A stretch of 64,000 nucleotides of DNA from Eustoma russellianum (GCA_036186865.1 AP025055.1:7178518-7242517); one strand, 5' to 3'; numbered from the stretch's first letter, positions 1 to 11,930 are shown. The notes: generated by a model from the letters alone, not told the origin. Translations and numbers: made by a program.

Positions 1-436
1 TTTTCATCTCTTCAGGGGCACAGATTAACTCAAAGCACTTCTTTACGCCATCGAACCATTTTTCAGCAATATCTGGGTCGGATTTTCCCTCGAATGGTGG
101 CACATTGGCTCTTTTCAATTTCTCAAAGTAATACTGTGCGTCCCTAACAGGCCCATGAGGCTGGGGAGAGCATTTTGTTGCATCATCACCTGGCCAATCT
201 GCGTCACAGTCTGGCAGAAGGCCTGAAAAGTGTGGATATCTGGCATCATTTGAGGCAAAGGCACCTGAGGTGGGGGATTGTTCTGAACAGGAGGTGGGTT
301 CTGTTCCTGCGGTGGTGGTGGTGGTGGTGGAGGAACCTGAGCGGGGTGGAGGAGGAACAGGCTCCTGAGGCTGTGGAGGAACCGGATCCTGTGCAGTGGG
401 TCGGGCTCTAGCAGGTCTGCCGCGAGGTCGAGCCAT
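1..436 (-). pseudogene. gag: gypsy G1 gag, N-terminal part
   Basis: Capsid precursor of a gypsy retrotransposon, truncated by the window edge. The start at 436 gives MARPRGRPARARP, the same start as G2 gag (9585). A Pro/Gln-rich N-terminal tail follows, then from about position 142 the start of the retrotransposon gag domain (DAQYYFEKLKRANVPPFEGK). The frame at the start and in the gag domain is the same, but the stretch between reads Ser/Thr-rich where G2 reads Pro-rich. This suggests a pair of compensating indels around 170-330. Role by family: assembly of the cytoplasmic virus-like particle. Confidence 0.75.
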
Positions 437-737
437 CTGCACTAAGGAGCGTCGGAATTTTATTCAAGGTTGAAATATCAAGATAAGTGACAGGAAATAA
501 ATTCATAATTCAATAAAACTTAAACGAACATTCAAGAAGATAAGATTCGAATTAAATTATGTGGCCTTTAAAATTTCGTCGACTAGGGTGTTTCATTAGG
601 TCAAGGCCCTAATTCCAGTCTAAGTCATCCTAGTCTAAGATCAACACTCTTCTAAGATCATGACTTAAGTCTAAGGTCAAACTTAGATTTTCTAAAAACA
701 TCACTTAATTCTATATTCTGCCCGAATCTAGAGCCTG

Positions 738-749
738 GCTCTGGTACCA
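738..749 (-). promoter_or_regulatory. G1 primer binding site (tRNA-iMet type)
   Basis: On the minus strand, two to three bases inside the LTR end at 752, the sequence reads TGGTACCAGAGC. It differs by one base from the plant initiator-Met tRNA 3' complement TGGTATCAGAGC. It primes minus-strand DNA synthesis. G2 has the same one-base change. Confidence 0.8.
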
Positions 750-1121
750 CCTGTAGTGCCCCGTACCCGGCCTGCCCGCATACAGTGCGCCCGCCGTACT
801 TCACTACAGAGAGTATCAGGCATCAATGCATAACATGTTATAGTCCATAACAAAATTTATGGACTTTCATGCCTACATATCGACAGGTAAGCAAAACTTA
901 GGCAAAATAAAAACTTTTAAATAAAACATTCCGAATATCTGACATAGTGTCTACAACCATGTCTGCAAAATAAAAAGAGAAATCCGAAATGTTTGTTCCA
1001 ACATAAGTCCATCAAACATAAACCATCATAATAAAATCCTTAAGCTGCCATCCTCTCTCACGTCTACAGTATGGAACTCTAAGCTCATCTTCAATCCACT
1101 CTACCCCGTTTCCTACAGGCA

Positions 1122-1242
1122 CTAAGAGGAAAAATAAGGGAGTGAGTGACAAAGTCACCAGCAAGTATACCAGAAACATCAAAGAATTAAATGGAAAGTA
1201 TACACAAAAACAAAATCCCAAGAATTTGGATTCCCAACATAC
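1122..1242 (-). other. Candidate leader intron in G1 LTR
   Basis: On the minus strand CAG|GTATG at 1242 opens the interval. It ends in a pyrimidine stretch and TTAG at 1122, 121 bp later. CTCAC, a good plant branch-point match, lies about 25 bases before the acceptor, directly after the hairpin GTGACTTTGTCAC. The same layout is in G2, G3, G4 and L1 LTRs. No transcript evidence is available here. Confidence 0.45.
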
Positions 1243-1485
1243 CTGACCTTCAATCCATTATCCGCACAGGAAATAAGATCATGACTTATGCAACAATAAA
1301 ATCATAACTTAAGTTACCATAAATAAAAAGGTCGAAACCTAAGTAACAATACACCTAGCATTCAACTAGCCACTAAATGCAACATGTATGAATATGAAAA
1401 TGTGATGCGACATGATAAGATGAGGATAAATTCGACCATTCTTTCTTTCAAAACATCATCGTCATAAAACGAGAATAGAGAGTGT

Positions 1486-1710
1486 TCAGATCTATTATCG
1501 TTCCCTTCGGATCTACTATTTCTGGATCCAAAAACGGTCATACAGTCAATCATCATCATCAGTTCTATTCTCTCCGAACCTGAACGGTCATGAATCATCA
1601 TCAGGTCTATTCTCTTCGGACCTGAACAATCATAAATCGTCGTCATCAAGTCTATTCTCTCCGGTCCTAAACGGTCATAATCATCATCAGATCAATTAAC
1701 CCTGGATCTG
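1486..1710 (-). repeat. Tandem short-hairpin array in G1 LTR
   Basis: Units of about 40 bp, each with a 5-6 bp stem around a purine-rich loop of GGAGAGAATA type, spaced by GATGATGATTTATGACCGTT-like linkers. Examples on the minus strand are CAGGTC...GACCTG and GGATC...GATCC. The stems differ between units but stay paired. Confidence 0.7.
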
Positions 1711-4617
1711 GAGTGGGTTGTGCTGGCAAGGAATTAATGGTACCAATAGGAGTCTTTCTTTTCAAAATTGAAATCTTTCTTTCAAAAAGAGCTTTTTTAA
1801 ATTTTCTTTAGCATAAAATCAGTCTCATAAATCGTTAAATGGGGACAATGCAATGCCTAACATGCAACATGCAATTGATGACCAAATACATTGCATAACA
1901 CATATACGAACATGTCCCTTTAGCTGGAAAATATTCCAGCATTAACACTCTCTTCATGCGGCCTCATGATTATTAATTCAGGTCCCATTTTCATAAACTT
2001 ATGCCACACATATGCATAATGGAGTCTTATCTATATGCCATAAAAATATCATAACATTCGAGGCAGATAAAATCATCAAATCATTAATTTACTGAAAAGG
2101 GGTACTGCTGAGTCCAACAGTGCAGTACCCGTTCTTACCTCAGTTTCGTGGGCCATAAGGCCTTATCCCATTAAGGCTAAAACCTCAAAATATAGCCAAT
2201 ACACTAAGAATCAATATTTAAAGGCCCAACATCACATAGAAGTCCAATTAAATAAGATTAAGGCCTCAACAAACACTATACCCTGCGGCCCTGTTTTCCA
2301 GATTTTGTATCGTGACTTCACATTAATTGTTAACCCATAAAAACAGTAATTTCAGGCAAATTCCTTCCATTAACATATTCCTCTATGTCTTAGGTAAGTA
2401 CTGTAAAAATTTCAAGGCAATCCAATATACTTAAGGGGTTCAATTAATTTTCTTTCTAAGTCAAGGTATTTACTAGAACTGCAGTGACCTACTCCTAGAA
2501 AAAAACTTATTAAGGGAAAACCACTAGTCCTTTTACAATAATTCCACCTCTCACTTTTACTAAACATATAAAGCTACCATCTTACCAAAATTTAGCTAAG
2601 TTGCACGCTCCTAAGACTCATTTTGAGGTCATACATTACGCCCTTCAAAACTGTCCAGCTCCAGTAGATTTAACTTTTATCACTTTTTCTTGTCCATTAC
2701 TTCCCAAAGAACTTTATTTCTCTATAATGGCTTACTAACCACTAAATACCTATTTTGAAAAAATATTTCCAGTTTCATAATGATCTTTAGTCCACACATA
2801 TGTCATGCCCAACATCCTTGCAACCGTGCACATAGTACACGCCATTTTTGCCCATTTCACCCCTCATAAAGTCTATTTTCAGCAAGACAAATTTCATTAA
2901 TCAAATAGTCACCACACAGCCATATTCAAGTTTGAGCATAAACATATCTATGTAGTAAATCGTACATCATGACAACACTTGTTCTCAAAGTCACTAAGTT
3001 CTCATGTATAGTACATAGAATATTCAACTACGATTCACATCTTAGAGAGGCTAGTCATTCAAGCATACACTTCACAAATCAGTCAAGGTTGCTTAGAGTG
3101 TACTTGCCTCTTTAAGCTTAGATATTTCTCTAGCTTGTGCCTTGGTTGAAATTGAGTAGGGTTTCCTCCAACCTCTTCCTATGGCATATGGTTGAGAGAG
3201 AGAGTGGAGGTAAATGTTAGCTATTATTTAAAGACATAATGAAGCTAGATTAGCTTACCAAAATGGTGTTCAAATGAGGATTGCAAGAGGTTCAACCCAC
3301 CAAATGCTTGGTACCACCTAGTAGCTTGAAGGAACTTCACCTAGTGACCATGTAGGGGTCACGATTTTGGTGAGGCAAAACAACCAAAATGTAAGCTTTA
3401 TATTTTAAAGGGAACGAAATCTACTTTAGAATCTGGTATGTGACTTACCTTGATGAAACTTGGATCTTGAAGATGGTTATTTGATATCCTTAGTCCAAGG
3501 CTGGCCATATGAGAGAAGGTGGTGGAAGATTTGCCCAAGTATGTAGGAAGTCTTGGATGTTTTGTTTAGGTGAGTTCTTGAGAGTGTTGTGTGTTGAAGA
3601 TGGAGGAAGCTTCTAGGTTAAGACTTGAAAATGGTTTCTTGCACAATCAAGGCGTTGGTCGGCGGTGTCTTTAAAGAGGGAGAAGGAGAAAACCGTTCAT
3701 TACATGAAACACCATAATTAGTATCTTACATCACATATTACTTGGGTTACTTTTTGAGGTGGGGTTAAGAAAAGTAACCAAGGTTGTTGATGAAGTCTTC
3801 ATGGGTTAACCTTAGTAGGGTAACCAGCGGTTAGGGGGTTGTGGTAGGCTCATTTACTCCTTAGTTTCTTTACCCCCCAATTACTTCTTGAGTTACTTTT
3901 TAGGATGGGTTAGAAAAGTAACTAAGGTTGTTAAGGGGTTACCATGGATTAGCCATGGGTAATCCAGCGGCGGGGGGCCTTCTATAGGCTTCTTTATCCT
4001 TTTATTTCCTTTTGAGGATAATTAGAAAATTTGTTTCAAGTAAAAGTGGTTAATTGGAATTATTTTGATGAAAATGATCCCATGGATCCTTCATTTCTTG
4101 CATCCTGCAGCTTTAGGGTGGAAAGAAGGAAAAATCTTCAATCTTGGAGTAATACCCTACTTCACTTTATGTGTGAGGCCTTATTGAATAAACAATAAAG
4201 TGATATAGTTGAGTCACTTAAATAAAAAGAGATCTCATGGATGCCTTATCCATGCCTTTATCCGTCGGTTGAAGGGGGAAAAGGTGGAAAACTTTTCCCT
4301 TAAACTTTCTAAACACATTTAGTAGAATATTTAATTTCTTGCGTGGCTTTTAGGCTCACTTTTAAGAAGACCATTAAAGGTTAGTTGTCTTGTAAAAGAA
4401 GAATATTCTAGAGTCCTTTAAGACCCTTGTGGTTGAATTTGCTCAAATCTTGTAAGGGCAAAGGAGTATTATATTATTTCTTATAGTATTCCCTTTAAGG
4501 AAACATTAATTAAAGAGAAGTGATAAAACTCAATAACATGCACTTGGAGGAACTATCATTTTATTACATCACTTCATACGAGTCTCAAGTACAGTACGAC
4601 TTTCGTTGGGTACAACA

Positions 4618-5166
4618 CTTGTAACGTGTCGTTATAATTTTGTCATCACCATGACTTATATCATATGATATAAGACCTGAATATACTCATAAATATGAGG
4701 TGTATATAGTGGTGTGACGTTGAAGTACGTTTGTAATATATGTAACTTGTCAGTAGTACGTCTGAATATGTGTGTATTGTGCCTTTTTTAAAAAAAAAAT
4801 CTGAATATATAATATACATATATATGGGTGTATATCCAAAAGGGGAGGATACTTTCCTTTTCTAAATCTGTTTCCATCAAGATTTGTCAAAATATATCTC
4901 CATTTAATGAACTAGTTAGTTCATTAACTTAAGTACTTCACTTAATGAACTAGTTTAGTTCATTAATGGTGGCAGCTGAATTTAAAGGCAACAAATGTTT
5001 TCCATATGATGTAAGCTTTAATGCTTCATTGCTTGTAAGTACGACAACAATACATATAAAGCATATGAGGCATGTATATCAAAAAAACGTGTCAAATAAT
5101 AGATTTGTCATGCATTTTGTAAACTTGTACTATTTAAATCATGCATTTGTAAATCATTTAAACACG
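4618..5166 (-). repeat. Copia LTR remnant (CB type)
   Basis: From CTTGTAACGTGTCGTTATAA this matches the copia CB LTR at 27041-27493 and 48962-49511, including the block of 'tgaactagtt' repeats before ATTAATGGTGGC. It stops at TTTAAACAC, three bases short of the intact terminus, where unrelated sequence starts. It is the host of the G1 insertion; the other LTR half should lie beyond the left end of G1. Confidence 0.8.
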
Positions 5167-6505
5167 TTTTCTCAATAGAAGAAAATAGAGTGAAGCTCTC
5201 TTCTTCTCCCTCTTATTACCAACGGTTTTAGTGTCTTGAGAGGGAGCGGTTGTAGCTTTGAATAGAAAAAGAAAACTTGATGAAAGGAGAGAGGGTTAGC
5301 TTAGTGGGGTTGGATGAGAGAAGGAAAGTTGGGTAGAGAATGAGATGGTGTTCCTTTCCCCCTTCTTTTGATCAAGAATACAATTTGGTGGGTGCAGTTT
5401 GAGGGATTTAATTCTTGATTAGAGGAATGTGAAGTGTTCTCTTAAAGTTGGAAATGAGATAAGAGACATAGAAGTGGAGTGTCATTTCTTTCTCCTTCAC
5501 ACATGCATTCGACAAAATTATAAGGTGGAGAGAGAAGATGCAAGAATTATTCATTTTGTCTTAGAGTTGGTATTATAGAATAATGAATGTTAAGTGTTGC
5601 ATTGAATTCCATTGGGAAAGAAGTGGCTTGGAAGAAAAAGAATAAAGATGAAGTGAGAAGAAAAGAATATGGAAGAAGATGTGATGGGGGTAAATTGCAT
5701 GAATGTTGATTGGCTAGAGAAAAGGCAAAGTGTTTGCCTTAAAGAATGTTTGAAGAAATGAGGGAGCTTGGGTTAAAATGAGGTGTTTGTCTTCCTTTGT
5801 GTTGGCTTGGCCGAAATTTAAAGAAAATAGTGGGGGAATTTCCATCATTTGTTGAGGTTGGGAAGAGAAGGAAATGATGGGTGTAAGAATGCATGTAAGG
5901 CTAATGGGTTGAAATTTGGGAATGGTACGAATCTTTGCTTACTTTTCTTACGCCTTGAATGATGGCAAGACTAACTAACATTTTATTTGTATATTTGCAA
6001 AAATTTGGTGGTGATGTGTAAAGAAGACATAAAGTATAAAGTGGTGTAAGGAATAGATGTGTAAGAAGGATGAAAAAGTGAATGAAAATAAAGAATCATT
6101 GCTTGTTTTGGGTAGTGGGGTGGGCGGTCATCTTGGAAATGGAGGATAAGGTGATGTGTCTTGTAAATAACATGAGGTTTGTGGAAGAATATGAGTATAT
6201 GTTGGACACTTGTTTGTTTCTTAAGCTAATAGATGGACGAAGCCTAATGAAGAAATAGTAATAAAATAATCTTTCACTTACACTCACTAGGTGGGGCGGT
6301 CCACCTTGCTAGTAGAATAAGTGAAGGTACTTTTTAATCCTCCTACTTTATTCCTACATCATAATTTATATTTTTCATGTATTTATAACATAAAGTTTTG
6401 ATCACCATCTTGTCTTGTATTTAAGTTATTTACTTAGTTTATTTATTATTAAAAGTTTATTATTCTTCGATTGCCTATTTAAATTTCATCCTAAATCGTT
6501 TGTTG
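5167..6505. other. Unassigned AT-rich interval
   Basis: Purine-rich, low-complexity sequence with no frame longer than about 60 codons and no recognisable domain. No LTR termini, terminal inverted repeats or tRNA structure were seen. It could be an old unrecognised repeat or the only single-copy-like intergenic sequence in the window. Confidence 0.4.
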
Positions 6506-8201
6506 TGTTGTACCCAACGAAACGTAATGTACTTGAGGCTCGTATGAAGTGGTGTAATAAAATGTTAGTTCTTGCAAGTGCATTTTATTAAGTTTTATTA
6601 CTTATTCTTTAATTAATTTTTCCTTAAATTGAATACTATAAAAAATAGTATAATACTCCAAGTATGTATTATGAAGCATGTGCACTGACCTTTTTGTCCC
6701 TCCAAGATTTTAGAGAGTTTCGGCCACAAGGGCCTTAAAGGACTCTAGAATATTCTTCCTTTTATAAGAAAACTAGCCTTAACATTCTTCTTAAAAGCAA
6801 GACTAAAAGCCTACACAAGAAATTAAGTATTCTACTAATGTGTTAAAAAGGTTTAAGGGAAAATTTTTCCACTTTTTCCCTCCCCAAACCGTCGGCCGTT
6901 GAAGGGTAAAGCCCCCATGAGACCACTTCTTAACTTGATGCTCCAACTAGTCACTTTATGGTCTCTTAAAGAAATTCAAAAAGGTCTCACACATAAACTG
7001 AAGTAGGGTATTATTCCAAGATTTAAGATTTTCTCCATTTATTCAAAAAGCCGGATGCACCATAGGGAGAATCCATGGGATCATTTTCATCATAATAATT
7101 CCAACTAACCACTTTTAATTGAAACAACTTTTTCTAATTATCCTCAAAAGAGAATTAAAGAATAAAGAAGCCTATGGAAGACCCCCCCCACCACCGGATA
7201 CCCCCATGGTTAAGCCATGGTAACTCTCCTAACAACCTTAGTTACTTTTCTAACCCATCCTAAAAAAGTAACTCAAGGAGTAATTGGGGTAAGGCAACTA
7301 AGGAATAAATGAGCTTAACCTCACCCCAACCGCCGGTTATTCCTACTAGGGTTAAGCCAAGAGGACTTCATCAACAATCATAGTTACTTTTCTTAACCCA
7401 ACCTTAAAAAGTAACTCATGTTGTAATTAAGGTTAGGCACTAAATGAGCCTCATGATGGTGTCCATGCAAAGGAGAAAAATCTCTTCTCCTCTTTCTTTA
7501 AACCGACGACTACCCCCTTTGGTTTTGCAAGAAATCATTTTCAAGGTTTAACCTAGAAACCGCCACCATCTCCAACACTCAACACTCTCAAAGCTCATCC
7601 CAAGCAAACCACCAACAGGGCCGCACGATATGGTGTTTGTTGAGGCCTTAATCTTATTTAATTTGACTTGTATGTGATGCTTGGGTCTTTGAATATTGCT
7701 TCTTAGTGTATTGGATATGTTTCCAGGTATTAGTCTTAATTGGATAAGGCTTTATGGCCCATGAAACTGAGGTAAGGGCGGGTACTACACTGCTAGATTC
7801 AGTAGTACCCCCTTTTAATAATTTAATGATTTGAGGGTTTTAACTACCTCGAAATGTTACAAAATTTTTATGGCATGTAGATAAGACTCCATTATGCATA
7901 TGCGTGGCATAAGTCTTTGAAAATAGGCCCTGAATTGATAATCATGAGGCCGCATCAACAGAGCATTAATGATGGAATATTTTCCAGCTTAAGGGACAAG
8001 TCTGTATATGTGATATGTGGTGTATTTAGTCATGAATTTCATATTGCACATCATGCATTGCATTGTCCCCATTTACACGACTTATGAGACTGACTTTATG
8101 CCAAAGAAATTTAAGAAAAGCTCTTTTTGAGAGAAAGATTTCAGCTTTTGAAAGAAAGACTCCTATTGGTACCATTGATTCCTTGCCAGCACAACCCGCT
8201 C

Positions 8202-8492
8202 CAGATCCAGGGTTAATTGATCTAATGATGATTATGACCGTTGAGGCCCAGAGAGAATAGACTTGATGATGATGATTAAGATCGTTCACGCCTGTAGAGA
8301 ATAGACCTGATGATGACAATTTATGGCCGTCCGGTCCGGAGAGAATAGACCTGATAGTGATTTGTGACTGTTTAGGTCCAGAGAGAATAGACCTGATGAT
8401 GATGATTGATTGTTTGACCGTTTTCGGATCTGGAAATAATAGATCCGAAGGGATTGATATAACCACCTCAGATTCGGAGATAATAGATCTGA
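8202..8492 (+). repeat. Tandem short-hairpin array in G2 LTR
   Basis: Seven units. Clear stems include AGGTC/GACCT, CGGATC/GATCCG and CAGATT/GATCTG (one G-T pair), each around a loop of the kind CAGAGAGAATA or TGGAAATAATA. Linkers contain GATGATGAT and GACCGTT. The array ends at GAACACTC, conserved in all family LTRs. Confidence 0.75.
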
Positions 8493-8773
8493 ACACTCAC
8501 TATTCTCGTTTTATGACGGTGATATTTTGTAAGAAAGAATGTTCGAATTTATCCTCATCTTGTCATGCTGCATCACATTTGCACATTCACACATGTTGCA
8601 TTTAATGGCTAGTCGAATGCTAGATATACTGTTATTTAGGCTACGATCTTATTATTTTCTGTAGCCTAAGTTAGGATCTTATTAACTTTCGTCGCTTAAG
8701 TTATGATCTTATTATCTTTCGTCACTTAAGTTATGATCTTATTTCTTTTGGCGGATAATGGATTGAAGGTCAG

Positions 8774-8894
8774 GTATGTTGAGAATCCAAATTCTTTGGA
8801 TTTGGTTCTTGTGTATACTTACCATTTAATTCTTGGTTGTTTATGGTATACTTGCTGGTGACTTTGTCACTCACCCCCTTATTTTTCCCCCAAG
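8774..8894 (+). other. Candidate leader intron in G2 LTR
   Basis: CAG|GTATG at 8774 to a pyrimidine tract and CAAG at 8894 (121 bp, same length as in G1). The hairpin GTGACTTTGTCAC followed by CTCAC lies near the 3' end. Confidence 0.45.
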
Positions 8895-9269
8895 AGCCTG
8901 CAGAAAACGTGGTAGAAAGGATTGACGATGAGCTTAGAGTTCCATACCCGTAGACATGAGAGAGGATGACAGCTTAAGGATTTTCATTATGATGGTTTAT
9001 GTTTGATGGGCTTATGTTGGAGCAAACATTTCGGATTTCTCTTTTTATTTTTGCGGACATGGTTGTAGACATTGTGTCTAATATTCGGAATGTTTTATTT
9101 AAAAGTTTTTATTATGCCTAAATTTTGCTTACCTATTGATATGTAGGCATGAAAGTCCATACATTTTGTTATGGACTATGACATGTTATGAATTGACGCC
9201 TGGTACTCTCCGTAGTGAAATACGGCAGGCGCATCGTACGCAGGCAGGCTGGGTACGGGGCGATATAGG

Positions 9270-9281
9270 TGGTACCAGAGC
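9270..9281 (+). promoter_or_regulatory. G2 primer binding site (tRNA-iMet type)
   Basis: TGGTACCAGAGC two bases after the LTR end; one mismatch to the initiator-Met tRNA complement. 300 bp of untranslated leader follow before gag. Confidence 0.8.
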
Positions 9282-9584
9282 CCAGGCTCTAGATTCGGGT
9301 AGAATATAGAATCAAGTGATGATTTTAGAAAATCTAAGTTTGACCTTAGACCTAAGTCATGATCTTATAAGAGTGTTGACCTTAGACTAGGATGACTTAG
9401 ACTGGAAGTAGGGCCTTTACCTAATAACAAAATCCTAGTCGATGAAATTTTAAAGTCCATAAAATTTAATTCACATTTTTATCTTCTCGAATATTCGTTA
9501 AATTTCTATTGAATTATGAATTAATTTCTGTCGCTTGTCTTGATATTTCAACCTTGAATAAAATTCCGACGCTCCGTAGTGCAG

Positions 9585-10862
9585 ATGGCTCGACCTCGTG
9601 GCAGACCTGCTGGAGCCCGACCTGCTGCACAGGAGCCGGTTCCTCCACAGCCTCAGGAGCCTGTTCCTCCTCCACTCGCTTAGGTTCCTCCGCCACCAAC
9701 ACCGTAGGAACAGAACCCACCTCTTGTTTAGAACAATCCCCCACCTCAGGGGCCTTTGCCTCAGATGATACCGGATATCCACGCTTTTCAAGACTTCTAC
9801 CAGAATGTGATGCTGATTGGCCAGGTGATGATGCAGTAAAATGTCCCTCCTCGGCCTTATGAGCCTGTTAGGGATGCCCAGTATTATTTCGAGAAACTGA
9901 AGAAAGCAAATGTACCACTTTTTGAAAGAAAATCGGACCCAGATATTGCTGAGAAATGGTTGGATGAAGTGGAGAACTGCTTTGAGTTAATCCGTGAACC
10001 TGAAGAGATGAAAACCCAAGCTGTTAGACCATTCTTGCTTGGAAAAGCAAATCAATGGTGGAAGGCAAATTTGCAATCTTTACCGAGACTGATATCATGG
10101 GAGATATTTTTACAACAGTTCAACAAGTTCTACATACCTCCCTCACTCAAGCTACAGAAGAGACATGAATTTGAGTCATTGAAGCAAGAGCAAGGAATGA
10201 CCGTGGCCGAATACACAAAAGAATTTATAGCCTTGGGGAGATTTTAGCCATCAACTATGAATGACGAAGAGACCAAGATCTTGAAATTCGAAAGAGGATT
10301 GAACCCGAGAATCAGGACTTGGTTGGTTAACGCAAATCCCGCCAACTTTGGAGCATTACTTGATGCTTGTTATAGAATTGAAAGGGACATCATCCGTCGT
10401 GATGAGACGGGACAAAAGAGAGGAAGAGAAGTGTCTGGAAGTGGAGGATCCCGTAAAGCCGCCAAACAGAATTTCAGAGGACCCAATCGACAAGGAAAGA
10501 ATCAGAATCGTTTTTAGCATCGATCGCAGCAGAAGCATCAGCTGAGAAATCAGGGTCAGCAGCAGCCAGCTACTCTGGCTTGTCCTCACTGTCAGAAGCA
10601 TCATGTGGGAGAATGTTTCATTCAGGCAGGGAAGTGTTTCGGATATTGCAAGGTGGGCCATGTACTCGAGAACTATCAAGACAAGGGGACCACTTGCTTT
10701 GGATGCGGAAAAGTCGGCCATATGAATAAGGATTGCCCGGAGAAAGGAGCCCAGCAGCAGCAACAACCTAGGAACCAGCACTAGCGTGCAAATCCAAGAG
10801 TTCATGTTATGACCGACGCTGCTATTGAGGAAGCTACTAATGTGGTGACTGGTATGTTTTAA
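9585..10862 (+). pseudogene. gag: gypsy G2 gag
   Basis: Capsid/nucleocapsid precursor, 425 codons in one frame without any frameshift, from MARPRGRPAG to the stop right after the VVTG codons. It has a Pro/Gln-rich tail, then the gag domain from about codon 108 (DAQYYFEKLKKANVP, NQWWKANLQ, GMTVAEYTKEF), a basic Gly/Ser/Arg linker, and zinc knuckles. The second knuckle (10695-10736) is a good CX2CX4HX4C (CFGCGKVGHMNKDC); in the first a cysteine is replaced. Seven in-frame stops interrupt it, nearly all TAG where a Gln codon or similar is expected. This points to transition-type decay rather than indels. Because the frame is intact apart from stops, the start and end are well fixed. Confidence 0.85.
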
Positions 10863-10934
10863 CAATTATGCCAATTTTACATTTTACAAGATATTGTTAT
10901 TTCTGTCTCGCTTAGTCAATCTTGCATAATTCAA
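10852..10934 (+). other. Candidate gag/protease intron, G2 copy (acceptor mutated)
   Basis: GTATG at 10852 follows ACTG. The matching position of the G3 acceptor CAG reads CAA here (10932-10934), so this copy has lost its AG. Skipping the interval puts the protease in the gag frame; reading through gives ATG TTT TAA and stops at 10862. The interval is T-rich (83 bp). Confidence 0.5.
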
Positions 10935-11930
10935 GAGCTATCTTAGTGTGTACTGTGCCTGCAAATGTGTTGTTTGATAGTGGCGCTAGCCACTCATTTA
11001 TATCGAGGAAGTTTGCAAAGAATATTGATCATAGCCCAGTCCACCTTGGGACGCCTTATAGAGTTCAAGCAGATGGCGATCAGGTGCTTGTATCTCACTA
11101 ACTGTATAAGAACTGTGAGATTGAGTTTGTCGAGCAACGATTTGCAGCAGATTTGATTCCGATAGCCATGAGTGATTTTGACATAATTCTTTGAATGGAC
11201 TGGCTCTCCAAGAATTACGCACACATTGATTGTCTTGAAAGACGGGTTAGCATTAAGAACCAAGAACGACAAGAATGACTTTCCATGGAGGTTTCAAATT
11301 GAAGAAATCCCCTAAGAATATCTACGTAAACGCGGCCCGTGCCTGTAAGGCGCTGAAGAAAGGACAGGAAGGATTCTTAGTTTATGCCTTAAGTGCCGAT
11401 CAAGCGCCATATGACCTTTCTCAATTCCCGATTGTTTAGGAATATCCTGATGTTTTTCCAGAAGAGTTGCCGGGCCTTCTGCCAGATCGAGAGATCGCAT
11501 TTGAAATTAATTTAATTCCAGGAGTCGAGCCGATATCAAAGGCTCCTTATCGAATGGTGCCTGCTGAGTTGAAGGAACTGAAGGAACAGTTGCGTGAGCT
11601 ATTGGAAAAGAAACTTATCCACTCAAGTTTCTCGCCTTGGGGTGCTCCCGTGCTGTTTGTGAAGAAAAAGGATGGAAGCATGCGTCTGTGTATCGATTAT
11701 AGAGAACTCTACAAGATTACAATAAAGAACAAGTACCCGCTGCCTAGGATCGACGATCTGTTTGATCAGCTTTGGGTAAGCAATTAAAATTTTTTATTTC
11801 AATAATATTTCTGTTTTAAACCCTGTCTAAAGGTATCTTGGTACAGGGAGCACAAGTTTTCAGTTAAATTGATCTTCGTTCTGGATATTTTCAATTGAAG
11901 ATCAAGGCCGAGGATATTCTGAAAACCGCA
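10935..11930 (+). pseudogene. pol: gypsy G2 protease and N-terminal reverse transcriptase
   Basis: Starts with ILVCTVPANVLFDSGASHSF; DSG is the retropepsin catalytic triplet. The protease continues to DFDIIL-MDWL with stops (a TAA after VLVSH and a TGA for Gly before MDW). A frameshift near 11270 leads into KNIYVNAARACKALKKGQ and then RT from EYPDVFPEELPGLLPDREI through APYRMVPAELKELK, GAPVLFVKKKDG, LCIDYRELYK and FDQLW at 11775. After the intron candidate, RT resumes at GAQVFS and YFQLKIKAED until 11930, where it is joined to LINE sequence. The YxDD box and everything downstream are absent. Confidence 0.85.
11776..11846 (+). other. Candidate RT intron, G2 copy
   Basis: 71 bp, GTAAGC...GGTACAG, lying exactly between the codons for FDQLW and GAQVF. 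Gypsy reverse transcriptases are normally contiguous there. It is T-rich, and CTAAA occurs about 20 bases before the acceptor. Read through, it gives a stop after five codons (TAA at 11785-11787). The equivalent interval in G3 is 39796-39864. Confidence 0.6.

Larger units (their letters stand above)
1..4617 (-). mobile_element. Ty3/gypsy chromovirus G1, 5' part only (runs off left edge)
   Basis: Read on the minus strand: LTR from 4617 to 752, initiator-Met primer site just inside it, leader, then the start of gag from 436 to the window edge. The LTR begins TGTTGTACCCAAC on the minus strand and ends TG...CA-style next to the primer site, as in G2 and G3. It sits in a copia LTR: the sequence continuing at 4618 matches the copia CB LTR around 27041. 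The expected duplication is CTTGT at 4618-4622, but its partner lies outside the window. Family assignment to Tekay/Del rests on relatedness to G3 and G4, which carry the chromodomain. Confidence 0.85.
752..4617 (-). repeat. G1 5' LTR (about 3.87 kb)
   Basis: Bounded by TGTTGTACCC (minus strand, at 4617) and by the base next to the primer site (752). It matches the LTRs of G2 (6506-9267) and G3 (33946-37326) over most of its length. Reading on the minus strand it contains a tandem hairpin array (1710-1486), an intron candidate (1242-1122) with a GTGAC/GTCAC hairpin, and the GC-rich U5 end. Open frames inside it are small, not conserved in frame, and not taken as genes. Confidence 0.85.
6506..9267 (+). 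repeat. G2 5' LTR (about 2.76 kb, internally deleted)
   Basis: Starts TGTTGTACCCAACG. The terminal ...CTACA of related LTRs is here ...GATATA. Relative to the G3 LTR it lacks a block of roughly 1.2 kb: around 7610-7640 sequence matching the region near 34450 of G3 jumps to sequence matching the region near 35770. It carries the hairpin array (8202-8492) and the leader intron candidate (8774-8894). Confidence 0.85.

Noticed and set aside
1012..1221. 69-codon minus-strand frame and its conserved GVEWIEDELRVPY relative in other LTRs
   Set aside because: Conserved at nucleotide level with the LTR; no consistent start and it crosses the intron acceptor. Kept as leader sequence rather than a gene.
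5167..6505. Host gene in the unassigned interval
   Set aside because: No frame above about 63 codons, no splice-linked exons with recognisable protein sequence on either strand.
8202..8492. CRISPR-like regular array
   Set aside because: Eukaryotic LTR context; the spaced units are hairpins with short linkers, present in all copies of the LTR family; no cas genes.
8026..8605. Frames of 65-156 codons on both strands across the G2 LTR array
   Set aside because: They are by-products of the tandem hairpin units; not in frame in G1, G3 or G4 and without domains.
9498..9862. Overlapping Pro/Gln/Ser-rich frames on both strands at the gag start
   Set aside because: Shadows of the G2 gag N-terminus, whose frame is fixed by comparison with G1 and G3.
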